Of a DNA stretch of 64,000 nucleotides, positions 24,853 through 33,071 are shown piece after piece. Origin of the DNA: Pleomorphomonas koreensis DSM 23070 (lineage in GTDB: Bacteria; Pseudomonadota; Alphaproteobacteria; Rhizobiales; Pleomorphomonadaceae); contig NZ_AULH01000008.1 in the NCBI RefSeq assembly GCF_000425185.1, forward strand, positions 1-64,000, in the 5' to 3' direction. The translations under genes were made by a program, and so were the position numbers. Each line of letters begins with the position of its first letter. Positions within the stretch are counted from its first letter, which is position 1. The notes beneath the pieces were generated by a model. That model did not search any database. It saw only the letters and a program-made list of their open reading frames with translations, and was not told where the DNA came from.

Positions 24853-26094
24853 TTACTGGAGCAGCTTCAGGAGGTTCTGCGTCATGTCGTTGGCCGAGGA
24901 GGCGGCGGCGACGGCGGCCTGCACCTTGACCTCGGCCGAGGCGAGCTTGGCCTCTTCGGAGGCGACGTCGACGTCGGTGATTGCCGAATTGGCGGACTCG
25001 AGGTTCTCGACCTGCGTGGCGATCGACTCCGAGCTGAACTCGAACCGGCTTTCCTGGGCGCCGATGCTGGCGCGCGCCGCCGACACGGTGTCGATCGCCT
25101 TGTCGAGCTTGTCGAGCACGGCGTTGGCCGCATCCTGCGTCTTGACGTTCAGCGACTCGCCGGCATCCATGCCCTTGGCGGTCGACACGTCGATGCCGAT
25201 GTCGGAGACGTTGCTCACCGCGTCGCTGGTGCTGGTGCCGTCGACCGACAGCGAGATGGAACTCGACGATCCCTCGACGCTGCTCTTCAGCGTGACCGAG
25301 TCGTCGTCGCCATCGACGGTCAGGCCGGAGGTGCCGGCGTCGAACGCCATGGTGCCGCCGTCCTCGGACGCCGTCGTGCCTTGCAGGCCGGCGATCAGGT
25401 CGGCTCCGGTAAAGGTGGTGCCGCCGGTGCCGCCGGTCAGCGTCAGCGTGGCGGTGCCCGTCTCGGTCTTCAGGTTGAAGACCACCGTCTCGCCCTCATC
25501 CACGGAAAACTGGTCGATGCTGTCGGCGTCGAGGGTCATCCCGGCGGCCGTGTCGCTGGACGCCACCAGACCGAGGTCGGCGGAGGTCAGCGAGGCGATC
25601 GACACGTTGATGGTGTCATCGGAGGACGAGCCGACGACAATGGCGGTGCCGCCGGTCGAGGCGGCGAAGGCCGAGGTGCCGTCGAGCAGGCTGGCGCCGT
25701 TGAAGCGGGTGCCGGTGGCGATGGTGTCGATCTGCTCGGTCAACTCCTGGAATTCGGCGTCGATATAGGTGCGCTCATCGTCGGTGACCGTGCCGGAGGC
25801 CGACTCGGTGGCCAGCGTCTTCATGCGCTCCAGGATGTCGGAGATATTGGAGGCGCCGCCGTCGGCGGTCTGCAGCACCGAGACGGCGTGCGAGGAGTTG
25901 GTGGCCGCCTGGTTCAGCGTGGCGACGTCGGAGGAGATGCGCGTCGAGATGGCAAGGCCCGCCGCATCGTCGGACGCCTGGGTGATGCGCGAGCCGGACG
26001 CCAGCTTGGACAGCGAGGACGACTGCTCGGAGGCGTTGATGTTCAGGTAGCGGACGGCGGAGTTGGCGGCGGTGTTGGTGGAAATGACGGGCAT
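24853..26094 (-). CDS. fliC: flagellin
   Basis: Filament subunit, 413 residues. The N-terminal D0/D1 domain is clear (NTAANSAVRYLNINASEQSSSLSKLASGSRITQASDDAAGLAISTRISSDVATL). The C-terminal partner is SIGAQESRFEFSSESIATQVENLESANSAITDVDVASEEAKLASAEVKVQAAVAAASSANDMTQNLLKLL. A variable, Gly/Thr/Asp-rich surface domain of about 180 residues lies between. No Sec signal, as expected. It is the first gene of the fliC-fliD-fliS unit, has a hairpin in its 5' leader and a possible CtrA-type site further upstream. Confidence 0.97.
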   Translation of the reverse strand: MPVISTNTAANSAVRYLNINASEQSSSLSKLASGSRITQASDDAAGLAISTRISSDVATLNQAATNSSHAVSVLQTADGGASNISDILERMKTLATESASGTVTDDERTYIDAEFQELTEQIDTIATGTRFNGASLLDGTSAFAASTGGTAIVVGSSSDDTINVSIASLTSADLGLVASSDTAAGMTLDADSIDQFSVDEGETVVFNLKTETGTATLTLTGGTGGTTFTGADLIAGLQGTTASEDGGTMAFDAGTSGLTVDGDDDSVTLKSSVEGSSSSISLSVDGTSTSDAVSNVSDIGIDVSTAKGMDAGESLNVKTQDAANAVLDKLDKAIDTVSAARASIGAQESRFEFSSESIATQVENLESANSAITDVDVASEEAKLASAEVKVQAAVAAASSANDMTQNLLKLLQ

Positions 26095-26119
26095 GGCGCT
26101 CTGGTCCTCATCGATGGAG

Positions 26120-26147
26120 GGCGTCGCCCCTTTTCGGGGAAGACGCC
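26120..26147 (-). promoter_or_regulatory. stem-loop in the flagellin 5' leader
   Basis: GGCGTC (26120-26125) and GACGCC (26142-26147) enclose a second stem of CCCC and GGGG. The structure lies about 25-50 bases before the flagellin ATG. In alphaproteobacteria flagellin translation is often controlled at the leader (FlbT/FlaF); a role here is inferred. Confidence 0.45.
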
Positions 26148-26240
26148 GGCGCGAGGCGTCGTCGCCCCTCGCTTCGTGTCTTCAACGGACGAGCGGGAGC
26201 GAACCCGGCGCTTGCCGCGCGCCGGAGGCTGCTTTTATGG

Positions 26241-26255
26241 TTAATTCCGGGTAAA
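26241..26255. promoter_or_regulatory. candidate CtrA-type site upstream of flagellin
   Basis: Read on the minus strand this is TTTA-N7-TTAA, one base from the CtrA consensus TTAA-N7-TTAA, and the second half extends to TTAACCAT, the well-known long half-site. It overlaps the stop codon of the ECF sigma gene, about 150 bases upstream of the flagellin start. A single near-match in a short search, so weak evidence. Confidence 0.35.
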
Positions 26256-26894
26256 CGACTGACGGATATCGTCTTCGGACCGCACGAGATGCTTGCGCAA
26301 CTGCTGCCGGCCGCGCTTCAGCAGCGATTCCACGGCCATCACCGTCGTCTCCATCACCTCGGCGATCTCGGCGTTCGACATCGCCTCGTGATAGCTGAGG
26401 ATGACGGCGATCCGCTGCTGGTCGGGCAGGCGCGACAGTGCCGCTTCCAGAAGGCTGGTCATCGAGGCGCGGTGCAGGCGCGACAGCGCGTCCTCGGCCT
26501 CGTCGGCCACTTCCGGCGCCGTCTCGATGTCGTCCATGGCCGGCTTGCGGCGCAGGTCGATGCAGCGGTTGGTGATCACCCGGTAGAGCCAGGTCGAGAA
26601 CTTGGCCCGGCCGATCTCCATGCGCTTCCGGTGCGTCCACAGCTTCAGGAAGCTGTCCTGCACCACGTCCTCGGCGTCGTCGGAGTTCTTGAGGATGCGC
26701 AGGGCCAGCGCGAAGCCGCGATCGGCGTGCCGCTCGACCAGCCGGGCGAAGGCGTCGCGATCGTCGGCGGCGATGCGCATCAGCAAGAGATCGTCCTCGC
26801 TCGGCGCCCGCGCCGGTTCGCTTCCCGCGTCGCCCCGCGACACGAACGGCAGCGGAGCCACGACGCCTAGGGAACTTGCAGCAGCAGCCATCAT
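26241..26894 (-). CDS. ECF-type RNA polymerase sigma factor
   Basis: A 217-residue sigma factor with region 2 (DAFARLVERHADRGFALALRILKNSDDAEDVVQDSFLKLWTHRKRM, about residues 47-95) and region 4 (LSRLPDQQRIAVILSYHEAMSNAEIAEVMETTVMAVESLLKRGRQQLRKHL, about 150-205); sigma regions 1 and 3 are missing, as in ECF proteins. It starts at tandem ATGs after a G-rich stretch. No anti-sigma gene adjoins it. The next gene downstream on the same strand is flagellin, 146 bases away, and a small acidic protein of a type I associate with sigma factors lies three genes further on. Control of filament genes is possible but unproven. Confidence 0.92.
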   Translation of the reverse strand: MMAAAASSLGVVAPLPFVSRGDAGSEPARAPSEDDLLLMRIAADDRDAFARLVERHADRGFALALRILKNSDDAEDVVQDSFLKLWTHRKRMEIGRAKFSTWLYRVITNRCIDLRRKPAMDDIETAPEVADEAEDALSRLHRASMTSLLEAALSRLPDQQRIAVILSYHEAMSNAEIAEVMETTVMAVESLLKRGRQQLRKHLVRSEDDIRQSFTRN

Positions 26895-27385
26895 CGCACC
26901 CCCCTACACAAACACGGCATCACGCCGAAACACCCCTGATGACCTTTGAACGAAGCAACCGGCAAATCCAGGCGCACAAAAAGCAAGAAATCATAGCCGA
27001 TCTGAAGTATAGGCAAATAATTCACGGCACATTCGGCAGGTTTTGCCTTGCGGAAAGTTCTGCCGGGCAACCCTTGCCGGGGCCGAAGACCATCGAAGTC
27101 CGGATTTCCGCCCTTTCCCACCAAAGTCACTCCCAAAATGCAATCGTGGCTGGTGCGCGCACCGAAGTCATGGCGGAACGGTGCAAGCGCCATGCTACGT
27201 GTCTGAATTTTGCTATATCTTGCAATGAGTTACAGAGCGTTGCGATCAGCAGCGACGACAGGCAGATTCTGCCTGCCCTGCCGGCGGCCGTAACGGCCCG
27301 GCACGTCACCGCGCCGGAGCGACAAAGGGGTGGCGCACGCCAAAGCGCGACTGCGACGGTTTTGCCGGTCGGGCGGCAAAAAGCG
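26895..27385. other. 491-base intergenic region between ECF sigma and Nudix genes
   Basis: No supported gene. It holds the ECF sigma promoter and is A/T-richer at 26940-27020 and 27195-27245. Two perfect small inverted repeats are present: CAGGCAG/CTGCCTG at 27259-27275 and TTTTGCCG/CGGCAAAA at 27360-27381. The second ends in A residues on both strands and so is not a normal terminator. A small RNA could be hidden here, but I cannot support one. Confidence 0.5.
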
Positions 27386-27817
27386 CTATCGGGCGCGGAA
27401 GGATTGCAGGATGGAGGCGAGGCCCGGCTCGTCCACCAGAATGGCGGCGTCCTCGCGGCTCAGCCAGATGCGCTGCCGCTCGTCGCGCTCGGGCCAGTCG
27501 TCGAGCTTCTCGGTCACCTCGAGGCTGTAGACGTCGACATCGACAAGCGTGAAGCAGTCGTCGAGGCGCTTCCAGTAGCGGTAGCGGCCGATCGGCGCCT
27601 TGGAGGTGGTGCCGAGGACACCGGCCTCCTCCATCGCCTCGATGGCCGCTGCCTTGCGGTCGCTCTTGCCCTTCATGCGCCAGCCCTTGGGGATCAGCGG
27701 CCGGTGGGTATCGCGCGAGGAGACCAGCAGCACCGACACGTCGCCATCCGCCGTCCGCCGGAACGGCAGGGCGGCGACCTGATGCTGCACTTTCCCGCTG
27801 GCGGTTCCCTTGACCAT
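27386..27817 (-). CDS. Nudix-family hydrolase with altered Nudix box
   Basis: A 143-residue protein of the Nudix fold, related to diphosphoinositol/dinucleoside polyphosphate hydrolases. Visible are QVAALPFRR, VLLVSSRDTHRPLIPKGWRMKGK and the box helix AAAIEAMEEAGVLG, then a C-terminal WLSREDAAILVDEPGL. The canonical box is GX5EX7REUXEEXGU. Here the Arg of REUXEE is Ile (IEAMEEAG) and the first box Glu is not evident, while EExG is retained. Metal binding by EE may persist, but activity could be altered. The ATG at 27817 is preferred over a TTG six bases upstream. Substrate unknown. Confidence 0.85.
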   Translation of the reverse strand: MVKGTASGKVQHQVAALPFRRTADGDVSVLLVSSRDTHRPLIPKGWRMKGKSDRKAAAIEAMEEAGVLGTTSKAPIGRYRYWKRLDDCFTLVDVDVYSLEVTEKLDDWPERDERQRIWLSREDAAILVDEPGLASILQSFRAR

Positions 27818-28114
27818 CGGCAACCCAGTCGTTCCCTTTGCTAAGCCGGCTGACCCGATTCAACCTTATACAGCCGACATATCACGAAAATGTTCCTGCT
27901 TTCTCGATCGATGTCAAACTTCGAGGCGGCAATTCGACATCCGGCGCCGGACATGCCATCAAATCGGCACGTTCTCGGCTTTATCGGGAACAATCCGCCA
28001 TCAGCGGGTCTTCTGGGTCTTGAAATCACTCCGGCAACCCCTTGCCTGGATGCATGTTTACGGGGGGCGGGCCGCCAGTGCCTTCCCCTCGCAACCGAGG
28101 AGGAAACTCCGGCC

Positions 28115-28663
28115 ATGCCGTTCACCACCGTCGATCCCCGCACCGCCCTCATCGTCATCGACCTTCAGAAAGGCATCGCCGCGCTGCCGCCGCCCGAGGC
28201 GGCGCGGTCGGCGATCGCCAATGCCGCAAGACTCATCGGGCTGTTCCGGGAGAAGCGGCGGCCGGTGGTGCTGATCAACGTGGTCGGCGCCGCGCCGGGC
28301 CGCGCCGAGCGCAAGCGCAGCGGCGACCGGCCGGCCGACTGGGCCGAGCTGCTGCCCGATCTCGGCTACGCGCCGGACGACATCCGCCTCAGCAAGAAGA
28401 CCTGGGGCGCCTTCACCGGCACCGGCCTCGACGCCCGCCTGCGCGATCTCGGCGTTACGCAGGTGGTGGTCTGTGGCATCGCCACCAGCATGGGCGTCGA
28501 GTCGACGGCCCGCTTCGCCCACGAACTCGGCTACAACGTGTCGCTGCCGGTCGACGCCATGACCGACGGCGACCCGGAAGCGCACCAGCGCAGCGTCGGG
28601 CTGGTGTTCCCCTGGATCGCCGAGACCGGCACCACCGACGAACTGATCGCCCTCATCAAGTAG
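28115..28663 (+). CDS. isochorismatase-like cysteine hydrolase
   Basis: A 182-residue hydrolase of the isochorismatase/nicotinamidase superfamily. The catalytic triad is visible: Asp in LIVIDLQKG (about residue 15), Lys in LSKKTWGAF (about residue 92) and Cys in VVVCGIATSMGVESTAR (about residue 120). Members cleave amides or vinyl ethers, and the substrate is not predictable. The GAGGAGG ribosome site lies about 11 bases before the ATG at 28115. An in-frame start at 27890 adds 75 residues unlike the family. It is convergent with and nearly touches the M20 gene (two-base gap). Confidence 0.88.
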   Translation: MPFTTVDPRTALIVIDLQKGIAALPPPEAARSAIANAARLIGLFREKRRPVVLINVVGAAPGRAERKRSGDRPADWAELLPDLGYAPDDIRLSKKTWGAFTGTGLDARLRDLGVTQVVVCGIATSMGVESTARFAHELGYNVSLPVDAMTDGDPEAHQRSVGLVFPWIAETGTTDELIALIK

Positions 28664-28665
28664 GG

Positions 28666-29814
28666 TCAGGCGAAGAAGCGCCGGACCAGCGCGTGCAGGA
28701 AGGCCGGGCCGCGCTCCAGCAGGCCGTCGTTGAAATCGTAGCGGCTGGTGTGCAGTCCGGCGCTGTCGCCGTTGCCGAGGAAGAGATAGGCGCCGGGTAC
28801 CTTCTCCAGCATGAAGGCGAAGTCCTCGCTGCCCATCATCGGCTTGTCGAGCGGCGCGAAGGCGTCGGAGCCGAAGGTGTCGCGCACCACCGACGCCGCC
28901 AGCTCCGTTGCCGCCGGATCGTTCATGGTGACGGGATAGCCGACCTGCCAGTCGACACGCGCCTCGGCGCCGTAGCTCGCCGCCTGCGCATGGGCGATCG
29001 TTTCCAACCGCCGGCAGAGCATCTCCCGCACCGCCGGATCGGTGGCGCGCAGGCTGATTTCCAGCACCGCCTCATCGGGGATGATGTTGCAGGCCGAACC
29101 GGCATGGAAGGCGCCGACGGTGACGACGCCCGCCTCCTGCGGCGGCACGTTGCGCGAGATCATCGTCTGCAACGCCATGACGATGCTCGCCGCCGCCACC
29201 ACCGGGTCGATGGTGTCCTCGGGCCGGGCACCGTGGCCGCCGGCGCCGCGCACCGTCAGCGTCGCCGCGTCGATCGCCGCCATCATGGCGCCGGGCCGGG
29301 CCGAGAAGCGGCCGGTGGCGAGGCCGGGATAGTTGTGCAGAGCGAACACGGCGTCGCAAGGGAAGCGCTCGAACAGGCCGTCGGCGATCATCCGCGCCGC
29401 GCCGCCGGCCGTCTCCTCGGCCGGCTGGAAGATGAAGTGCGCCTTGCCGCGAAAATCCGCGTCGTGCAGCAGCCGCCAAGCGGCGCCGACCAGCATCGCC
29501 GTGTGGCCGTCGTGACCGCAGGCGTGCATCATGCCGGGCGTGCGGCTGGCGTGCGGCGCGCCGGTCTCCTCAAGGATGGGGAGAGCGTCCATGTCGGCGC
29601 GGAGGCCGATTGCCCGGTCACCGCCGCGATCCAGCGTCGCCACGAAGCCGGTGACGGCGAAGCCGCGCGTCACCTGAAGGCCCCAGTCCTCAAGGATACC
29701 CGCGACGAAGTCCGACGTCTGCCGCTCCTCGAAGCCCGATTCCGGCATCTGGTGCAGGCGGTGGCGGATGTCGACAAGGTCCGGCAGGAAGGCGCGGAAG
29801 GCGGCCTCGGTCAT
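28666..29814 (-). CDS. M20-family amidohydrolase (hippurate hydrolase-like)
   Basis: Zinc-dependent carboxypeptidase or N-acyl-amino-acid amidohydrolase, 382 residues and cytosolic. Metal-site motifs are HRLHQMPESGFEE near the start, GLRADMDALPILEETG (about residues 75-90), HACGHDGHTAMLVGAA (about 98-113), FIFQPAEETAGGARMI-type text, and GSEDFAFM late in the protein. It is the last gene of an ABC operon (six bases after the HisM-like permease), so it probably processes the imported compound, perhaps an N-acylated or peptide-linked basic amino acid. Exact substrate unknown. Confidence 0.92.
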   Translation of the reverse strand: MTEAAFRAFLPDLVDIRHRLHQMPESGFEERQTSDFVAGILEDWGLQVTRGFAVTGFVATLDRGGDRAIGLRADMDALPILEETGAPHASRTPGMMHACGHDGHTAMLVGAAWRLLHDADFRGKAHFIFQPAEETAGGAARMIADGLFERFPCDAVFALHNYPGLATGRFSARPGAMMAAIDAATLTVRGAGGHGARPEDTIDPVVAAASIVMALQTMISRNVPPQEAGVVTVGAFHAGSACNIIPDEAVLEISLRATDPAVREMLCRRLETIAHAQAASYGAEARVDWQVGYPVTMNDPAATELAASVVRDTFGSDAFAPLDKPMMGSEDFAFMLEKVPGAYLFLGNGDSAGLHTSRYDFNDGLLERGPAFLHALVRRFFA

Positions 29815-29820
29815 GATCGG

Positions 29821-30534
29821 CTATCCCTGTTGCGGCCGCGCCGGCTGGCGGTAGAGCGTCAGGCGCCGCTCCACCTCGGCCATGACGCGGGTCAGCACCA
29901 CGACGACGGCGAAATAGAGGAGGCCGGCGGCGATCAGCGGCTCGAAGATCAACAGCGACTGCCGTTGCAGCATGCGCGCCGTGCCCATCATCTCCATGAT
30001 GGTGATGGTCGAGGCGAGCGAGGTCGATTTCAGCAGGATGATGACGTCCGAGGTCAGCACCGGCAGGCAGAGCCGCAGCGCCTGCGGCAGCGTGATGCGG
30101 CGGAGGATGGTGAACGGCCGCATGCCCACCGAGATTGCCGCCTCGATCTGCCCCTTGGGCACGGCGAGGATGGCGCCGCGGATCACCTCGGCGTTGTAGG
30201 CGGCCTGGTTGAGCGACAGCGCGAACACCGCGTACCAGAGGCCGTCGCGGAGATAGGGCCACAGGAAGGAATGGCGGATGAAGGTGCCCGGCAGCACCTG
30301 CCCGAGACCGTAATAGATCAGGTAGAGCTGAACGAGCAGCGGCGTGCCGCGGAAGGCGAAGGTGAACGCCTTGGCCGGCCAGGCCACCAGCCGCCGGCCG
30401 TAGACCATGGCGACGGCCGTGGCTGTCCCCATCAGCAGGCCGAAGACGACGCCGGTCACCGTCAGGAACAGCGTCAGCGGCATGGCGGCGATCAGCGGCG
30501 GCAGGAACGTGACGACGTGAACGAGCGACTCCAT
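29821..30534 (-). CDS. amino-acid ABC transporter permease (HisM type)
   Basis: A 237-residue inner-membrane permease of the polar amino-acid family with about five hydrophobic helices. The EAA loop that contacts the ATPase is visible (AYNAEVIRGAILAVPKGQIEAAISVGMRPFTILRRITLPQALRLCLPV, about residues 95-140). It pairs with the permease upstream; their stop and start codons overlap as TGATG. Together with the binding protein it should import a basic or derivatised amino acid. No ATPase gene is in this cluster. Confidence 0.93.
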   Translation of the reverse strand: MESLVHVVTFLPPLIAAMPLTLFLTVTGVVFGLLMGTATAVAMVYGRRLVAWPAKAFTFAFRGTPLLVQLYLIYYGLGQVLPGTFIRHSFLWPYLRDGLWYAVFALSLNQAAYNAEVIRGAILAVPKGQIEAAISVGMRPFTILRRITLPQALRLCLPVLTSDVIILLKSTSLASTITIMEMMGTARMLQRQSLLIFEPLIAAGLLYFAVVVVLTRVMAEVERRLTLYRQPARPQQG

Positions 30535-31247
30535 CAGCGGAAGCCCCGCGAGAAGCGCCGTTCCAGCCGGGCGATGATGTAGACCGACACCAGCGTGATC
30601 AGCAGGAACAGGACGGCGGTGATACCGTAGAAGAAGATATACTGCCGCGTGCCGGCCGCCGCCCGGTAGCCGACGTAGAGCAGGTCGTTGAAGGCGCCGA
30701 GCACCGAGATGATGGCGCTCTCCTTGGTCATCTCCAGCCAGAGGTTGCCCATGCCGGGAATGGCGTGGCGGATCATCTGCGGCGCCACGATGCGCAGCAG
30801 GATCTGGCCCCTGTGCATGCCCAAGGCGAGGCCGGCCTCGATCTGGCCGAGCGGCACGGCGAGATAGGCGGCGCGCATCACCTCGGCCATGAAGGCGCCG
30901 GAGACGAAGGCCAGCGCCACCACCGCCGCCCAGAACGGGCTGACCTGGAAGGTGTCGCCGGCGAGGCCGAGGCCCTTCACCAGCCGCTCGATGCCCGAGG
31001 CGATCGAGAAGTAGAGCAGCAGGATGACCAGCAGCTCCGGCAGCGCCCGCACCACCGTGGTGTAGACGCCGGCGATGAAGCGGACGGCCCGCCAGCGCGA
31101 CTGCTTGCCGATGGCGCAGACGGCGCCGAACACCAGCGCGATCACATAGGCCGACACCGACACCTTGATGGTGGTGACGATGCCCCAGAAGAGATCGTCG
31201 CTCCAGCCGGTGTCGCCCCAGGCGAGCAAAGAGAGAGTGCCGTCCAT
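30534..31247 (-). CDS. amino-acid ABC transporter permease (HisQ type)
   Basis: Partner permease of 237 residues, also with about five membrane helices. The EAA loop reads FMAEVMRAAYLAVPLGQIEAGLALGMHRGQILLRIVAPQMIRHAIPG. Translationally coupled to the HisM-type permease. It follows the binding-protein gene by 62 bases that contain a hairpin with a T-run, expected to reduce permease expression relative to the binding protein. Confidence 0.93.
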   Translation of the reverse strand: MDGTLSLLAWGDTGWSDDLFWGIVTTIKVSVSAYVIALVFGAVCAIGKQSRWRAVRFIAGVYTTVVRALPELLVILLLYFSIASGIERLVKGLGLAGDTFQVSPFWAAVVALAFVSGAFMAEVMRAAYLAVPLGQIEAGLALGMHRGQILLRIVAPQMIRHAIPGMGNLWLEMTKESAIISVLGAFNDLLYVGYRAAAGTRQYIFFYGITAVLFLLITLVSVYIIARLERRFSRGFR

Positions 31248-31271
31248 CGGCGTCCGTTCCGAGAATGAAAA

Positions 31272-31299
31272 CCGCCGCCGGCCCGGTCGGGCGCGGCGG
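31272..31299 (-). terminator. attenuating hairpin between binding protein and permease genes
   Basis: CCGCCGC and GCGGCGG pair with an inner GCCCG/CGGGC stem. On the minus strand the hairpin is followed by GGTTTTC. It sits in the 62-base gap after the binding-protein gene and is likely a partial terminator that sets the binding-protein to permease ratio. Confidence 0.6.
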
Positions 31300-31309
31300 C
31301 GGAGAAGCG

Positions 31310-32110
31310 TTATTTCGCCCCGTCGACCCAGTGGGCGATGCTCTTGTCGAGCGTGCCGTCGGCCTTGATCGAGGCGAGCGCGTCGTCGACCTTCTTCAGC
31401 GTCGCCGCGTCGCCCTTCTTGACGACGTAGCCGACGCCCTCTCCCAGCACCTTGTTGTCGGGCGCGGCAGCCTTGATGTCGAAGTCGGCGCCCTGCGGCG
31501 TCGCCAGGAAGGTGTGGAGATAGAGGTCCGGCGACAGCACGAAGTCGATGCGGCCGGCGGCGAGGTCGGCCATCGAGTTGTCGGCCGTGTCATAAGCCTT
31601 CACCTCGATGTCGGGATAATACTTGGTCAGATAGGCATGCTGCACGGTGGAGGCCTGCACGCCGACGATCTTGCCCTCGAAGGCCTTGGGGTCGAGGATC
31701 TTGCCGCCGTCGGGCGCATCGACCGTACCGACCGTCACTTCCTCCGACTTCGGGCCGACCAGCGAGGTGCCCTCGGTGTAGTAGGAGGCGCTGAAGTCCA
31801 CCGTCTCGCGGCGTTCGTCGGTGATCGAGAAGGCGCCGACCGCCACGTCGAGCTTGTTCTCCTTGAGGGCCGGCAGCAGGCCGTCGAAGGCCATGGCGGA
31901 AATCTCGCACTTCACCTGCATGCGCTCGCAGAGGGCGTGGGTGATGTCGGCCTCGATGCCTTCCCACTGGCCGGCGGCGTTGACCTGGCCGAACGGCAGA
32001 TAGGGCTCCGGCGTCATGCCGATTCTCAGCACGTCCTCGGCGAGAGCCGGCAGGGCGAAGGACGCGGCGACGGCCAGCGCCAGCGCGCCCTTGACGATCA
32101 TGTTGGACAT
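31310..32110 (-). CDS. amino-acid ABC transporter periplasmic binding protein
   Basis: Solute-binding protein of family 3, 266 residues with a Sec signal (NMIVKGALALAVAASFALPALA before EDVLRIGM). The mature part has the family pattern: LRIGMTPEPYLPFGQVNAAGQWEGIEADITHALCERM, then DGLLPALKENKLDVAVGAFSITDERRETVDFSASYY. It is one of two such proteins in the cluster; this one adjoins the permeases and is probably the cognate receptor. Expected ligand is a basic amino acid or derivative, given the adjacent dimethylargininase. Confidence 0.93.
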   Translation of the reverse strand: MSNMIVKGALALAVAASFALPALAEDVLRIGMTPEPYLPFGQVNAAGQWEGIEADITHALCERMQVKCEISAMAFDGLLPALKENKLDVAVGAFSITDERRETVDFSASYYTEGTSLVGPKSEEVTVGTVDAPDGGKILDPKAFEGKIVGVQASTVQHAYLTKYYPDIEVKAYDTADNSMADLAAGRIDFVLSPDLYLHTFLATPQGADFDIKAAAPDNKVLGEGVGYVVKKGDAATLKKVDDALASIKADGTLDKSIAHWVDGAK

Positions 32111-32141
32111 TTTGACGTTCCCCTTTTTCGTTGCTTCAATC

Positions 32142-32936
32142 TCAGCCGCGCCGCCAGCGCAGCGACATGCAGGAGAGGCCGGCGTCGATCTTGCCGATCT
32201 CGGTCGTCCTGAGCGGCACCACCTTGTAGCCCCTGGCGGCCAGAAGCTCGATGGTGCGCGGATAGTCGGACCCGACGAACACCACGTCGTTGACGCGCAG
32301 CGCGTTGGCGGCGGCCTCCTCGCCGGCCGGCACCAGCAGCGTCTTGAATCCCTTGAACACGCCCGAGCGTTCGAGCCGTCCGGTGGTCAGCACCGTCTCC
32401 TCGTCGAGCAGCGAGCAGTCGGTCTTGAAATGCAGCACGTCCTTCGGCGTCTCGACGATCTCGCCCTTGCGGCCGAGTTTGGCGAGGCAGCCGATCAGCG
32501 CCTCGGCGCCCTCGCGGTTGGTGCGGGCGGAGAGGCCGATCATCACGCTGTTCTGCGTCGTCAGCACGTCGCCGCCGTCGGCATAGCCGCGCGGCAGGTC
32601 GAGGACGGTCGAAAACAGGCGGCGGAGGATCGGCGCGATCTCGGCGGTCTCGCCGGCGCGGGTCGGCGCGCCCGGTCGCAGCAGGATGGCGCCTTCGGGA
32701 AACACCAGCGCCGGGTCCTCGACGAAGATGGAATCGGGGAAGGCTTCGAGCGGCGGCAGCACCGTCACCTCGACGCCGGCGCGGCTCACCGCCTGGACGT
32801 AGGCGGCATGCTCGGCGAGCACGCCCTCATAGGTCGGATTGCCGCGATCGTCGGCCCGAAGGCCGTTCACCACCGAGGACGACGGCGTGCGGACGATGAA
32901 GCTGTCGAAACGGTAGACGGGAAGGGAGTCGGGCAT
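32142..32936 (-). CDS. dimethylarginine dimethylaminohydrolase (dimethylargininase) family enzyme
   Basis: Guanidino-modifying hydrolase of 264 residues. Family members convert methylated arginines to citrulline plus a methylamine. Seen are RTPSSSVVNGLR at the start, FPDSIFVEDPALVFPEGAILLRPGAPTRAGE, the GYADGGDVL loop, catalytic His in VLHFKTDCSLLD and catalytic Cys in IDAGLSCMSLRW (about residue 256), the usual place near the C-terminus. The ATG at 32936 has AAGGTG six bases upstream. Its place between two basic-amino-acid binding proteins makes methylarginine or arginine-derivative catabolism likely. Arginine deiminase-like activity is the main alternative. Confidence 0.9.
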   Translation of the reverse strand: MPDSLPVYRFDSFIVRTPSSSVVNGLRADDRGNPTYEGVLAEHAAYVQAVSRAGVEVTVLPPLEAFPDSIFVEDPALVFPEGAILLRPGAPTRAGETAEIAPILRRLFSTVLDLPRGYADGGDVLTTQNSVMIGLSARTNREGAEALIGCLAKLGRKGEIVETPKDVLHFKTDCSLLDEETVLTTGRLERSGVFKGFKTLLVPAGEEAAANALRVNDVVFVGSDYPRTIELLAARGYKVVPLRTTEIGKIDAGLSCMSLRWRRG

Positions 32937-33038
32937 CGGTGCACCTTGATGGAAAGCGCTGTCATAGACGAACCGCCCGTCCGGGTGCAACAACCGCAGC
33001 GATCAACTCGCTTCGTGCGAAGACGGATGCCCGCTGGA

Positions 33039-33063
33039 GGCGGGACGGCCGGGCCGCCCCGCC
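33039..33063 (-). terminator. GC hairpin between second binding protein and dimethylargininase genes
   Basis: GGCGGG, one mismatch, then CGGCC pair with GGCCG and CCCGCC. It begins nine bases after the binding-protein stop. There is no T tract, so it probably acts as an mRNA stabiliser or attenuator. Confidence 0.5.
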
Positions 33064-33071
33064 GGGGATCG

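Noticed and set aside
27360-27381. TTTTGCCG/CGGCAAAA hairpin as terminator of the Nudix gene
   Set aside because: The 3' arm ends in A residues on either strand with no following T tract.
26876-27844. Plus-strand open frame of 322 codons covering the intergenic region and the Nudix gene antisense
   Set aside because: The part opposite Nudix is a shadow and the remainder has no coding bias or ribosome site.
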